Origin: an uncultured Treponema sp.
GTDB lineage: Bacteria > Spirochaetota > Spirochaetia > Treponematales > Treponemataceae
NCBI GenBank assembly: GCA_946538795.1
Contig: CAMNGY010000092.1
Location: 1 to 6,581, forward strand
DNA length: 6,581 nucleotides
Direction of reading: 5' to 3'
The notes beneath the pieces were generated by a model. The model had not been told where the DNA came from, searched no databases, and saw only the letters and a program-made list of their open reading frames with translations. Both the position numbers and the translations under genes were made by a program. Position 1 is the stretch's first letter; the number at the start of each line of letters is the position of its first letter. Below are positions 4,891-6,581 of this stretch, piece after piece.

Positions 4891-6581
4891 ATGAACGACA
4901 AGCTTTCAGGACTGGCCGCTCCGGCATTCCGTCTGTTTTCCGCGGCTGTTTTTTCTATATGCCTCGCCCTGCCCGTAACGGCCCAAGAGCAGGTGGTGAC
5001 ATCCACGGCCGTCAGCTTTTTGGGCGACTACGTGACCAGGGCCTGGAGCGCGTCAGACGGGCTTCCGGGCAACAATATCACCGACATAATCCAGGCCCGG
5101 AGCGGATACATCTACTTCGGCAGCTACACCGGCCTGGTCAGGTTCGACGGAATAGATTTCCTTACAATAAACAGAAGCCTGAATCCCAAGTATGACTTCG
5201 TGTCCGCCCGCAAGGTATTCGAAGATTCTGACGGAAACATTTGGGTCGGCTCCAATGACGAGGGGGCTTTCCGCCTGGGCAAGGACGGATCCATCATGCG
5301 TCTGGACATGTCCAACGGACTCCCCAACAACTCCATCCGCGCCTTTACCGAGGACCCGAACGGGAACATCTGGATAGGCACGGCCTCCGGAGTCGCATAC
5401 TACTCCCCGTCCGGCGAAATCATGCGCCCGGAGGGGCTTGAGCGCTACGGAGAACAGAACATACTGGTCCAAAGCCTTTACTGCGACACGGCCGGCCGGA
5501 TATGGCTCTCCAGCCTGACCCCAGGAAGCACGTATGTCTGGTCGTCAGGAAGTTTCTCCCGCTTCAAGGGCTTCCAGTCCCTGCCCTCCGATTCCGTCAT
5601 AAGCAGCATTATGCAGGAGCAGTCCGGGGCATTCTGGTACGGCGTTGTCCCCCATTATGCCGTCAGGGCGGACGGCAAGGGCGGGGAGCAGGTCTATGAC
5701 CTGTCCTTCGGAGGAACGGAAAGCACCATAGTCGGCAACATATTCCAGGACAGCTCGGGCAACATCTGGTTCTCCATGGACCGGGGGCTTGTCATAATGC
5801 ACCACGGGCAACTGTGCTACTACGACATACAGCAGGGGCTCATAGACAACAACGTCAACTGCGTGTTCGAGGACAAAGAGGGTAACATCTGGATATGCAC
5901 CGACCGCGGGGGACTGGAAAAGCTTACCCTGAGCAAATTCCGCACCGTTGCCACCGAAAGCACGATAAACGCGATAGCCGAAGACACACAGCGGCATATC
6001 ACCTGGCTGGGATCCGACACGGGGCTCTTGTGCTACAGCTACGGGGACAACACCTTCCATAATAATGAGGTCACGGAGCTCTGCAAAAACTGCCGCATCA
6101 GGCACATCGGCTTTGACCGCAAGGGAAGGCTGCTTGTAAGCACCTACGGCCCGCAAGGGCAGTTCCGCATCACGATAACCGGCGGCAAAGACGCGGACAG
6201 CCTTGAATGCTCGGCAGAACGATGGAGCAAAGAAGAAGGCCTGGGCAACTACAAGACCCGCGTCGCAATGGAAGCCTCTGACGGAAAGCTCTACGTAGGC
6301 ACCACATCCGGCCTCAGCATAATCGGGCCCGATGACGAGGAAATAAAGACGCTGCGCATGTCTGACGGACTTCCGAACGAGTTCATCATGGCGCTGTACG
6401 AGGATGATGACGGCTCCATCTGGGGCGGAACGGACGGCGGCGGAGTGTTCCAGCTCAAGGACGGGAAAGTTATCCGCACCTTGTCCACCAAAACAGGGCT
6501 TGCGGGCAACGTCATATTCAAGATAAGCAGGCTGGAAGACGGAGCCATGTGGATATGCACGGGAACCGGCCTGTCCCGCAT
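4891..6581 (+). CDS. Exported beta-propeller sensor, two-component regulator propeller (Reg_prop) type (3' partial)
   Basis: The frame is open from ATG 4891 to the window end (563 codons), with no stop. Residues 1-31 form a signal peptide (hydrophobic core LFSAAVFSICLALPVTA, cleavage after A31). From about residue 50 there is a string of roughly twelve Reg_prop blades, each ending in a G-N-I-W-x-G-type strand: YIYFGSYTGLVRF, GNIWVGSND (115-123), GNIWIGTASGV (158-168), RIWLSS, AFWYG, GNIWFSMDRGL (290-300), GNIWICTDRGG (331-341), TWLGSDTGLL, LLVSTYG, LYVGTTSGL, SIWGGTDGGG and MWICTGTGL. Three DGLP/NGLP turns (D56, N144 and D492) precede blades. Such repeats form paired seven-bladed propellers in periplasmic sensor regions, normally followed by a Y_Y_Y domain, one membrane helix and a kinase, GGDEF or other output domain. 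All of that is off-window, so the output and ligand are unknown. Start choice rests on the signal peptide and promoter spacing. Confidence 0.92.
   Translation, partial: MNDKLSGLAAPAFRLFSAAVFSICLALPVTAQEQVVTSTAVSFLGDYVTRAWSASDGLPGNNITDIIQARSGYIYFGSYTGLVRFDGIDFLTINRSLNPKYDFVSARKVFEDSDGNIWVGSNDEGAFRLGKDGSIMRLDMSNGLPNNSIRAFTEDPNGNIWIGTASGVAYYSPSGEIMRPEGLERYGEQNILVQSLYCDTAGRIWLSSLTPGSTYVWSSGSFSRFKGFQSLPSDSVISSIMQEQSGAFWYGVVPHYAVRADGKGGEQVYDLSFGGTESTIVGNIFQDSSGNIWFSMDRGLVIMHHGQLCYYDIQQGLIDNNVNCVFEDKEGNIWICTDRGGLEKLTLSKFRTVATESTINAIAEDTQRHITWLGSDTGLLCYSYGDNTFHNNEVTELCKNCRIRHIGFDRKGRLLVSTYGPQGQFRITITGGKDADSLECSAERWSKEEGLGNYKTRVAMEASDGKLYVGTTSGLSIIGPDDEEIKTLRMSDGLPNEFIMALYEDDDGSIWGGTDGGGVFQLKDGKVIRTLSTKTGLAGNVIFKISRLEDGAMWICTGTGLSR

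Noticed and set aside
4875..5195. A 106-codon + strand frame overlapping the start of the propeller gene
   Set aside because: It is in another frame from the signal peptide and blades, and its Arg/Gly/Pro-rich product looks like an out-of-frame read.
5545..6156. A 203-codon - strand frame within the propeller gene
   Set aside because: The + strand frame encodes regular propeller blades across the same stretch; the antisense frame is a by-product.
1..6581. CRISPR arrays, insertion sequences, transposases, rRNA or tRNA genes
   Set aside because: No regularly spaced repeats, terminal inverted repeats, transposase motifs or RNA gene signatures were seen; the only repeats are short ones in the two larger gaps and the linker.

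Overview
The window is GC-rich, densely coded DNA with every supported gene on the + strand. It holds six protein genes, the first and last of which run off the ends. Frequent ATA isoleucine codons, several exported proteins and the gene types together fit a host-associated spirochaete of the Treponema type. This is an inference from style and gene content; no rRNA or other taxonomic marker is present.

Layout. (1) 1-498: 3' part of a Nudix hydrolase with the remnant of an N-terminal zinc ribbon. (2) 539-1858: an exported MltD-like lytic transglycosylase with signal peptide, acidic linker, SLT catalytic domain and C-terminal LysM. (3) 1859-1983: a gap with possible RNA structure, then a near-consensus sigma-70 type promoter. 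(4) 1984-3693: ptsI (PTS Enzyme I), followed without any gap by (5) 3694-4461, a secreted protein of unknown function, and (6) 4475-4780, a small three-helix membrane protein; these three look like one operon. (7) 4781-4890: a repeat-rich gap with a perfect 8-bp hairpin and a second promoter. (8) 4891 to the window end: an exported beta-propeller sensor of the two-component regulator propeller (Reg_prop) type, with about twelve blades visible and its output domain beyond the window. No HPr or Enzyme II gene accompanies ptsI here.

The most interesting signal is regulatory. The ptsI and propeller genes each have a promoter whose -10 hexamer ends exactly six bases before the ATG, and neither has a Shine-Dalgarno sequence. 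Both transcripts are therefore predicted to begin at the A of the start codon, that is, to be leaderless. The two promoters also share an identical 8-base block (CAGAACGG) just after the -35 core and most of the stretch from the -10 through the start codon, which suggests a common origin or a common regulator. Other points worth checking are the repeat/hairpin element before the propeller gene, a T9 homopolymer inside the unknown secreted-protein gene, and an insertion of about 12 residues in Enzyme I.
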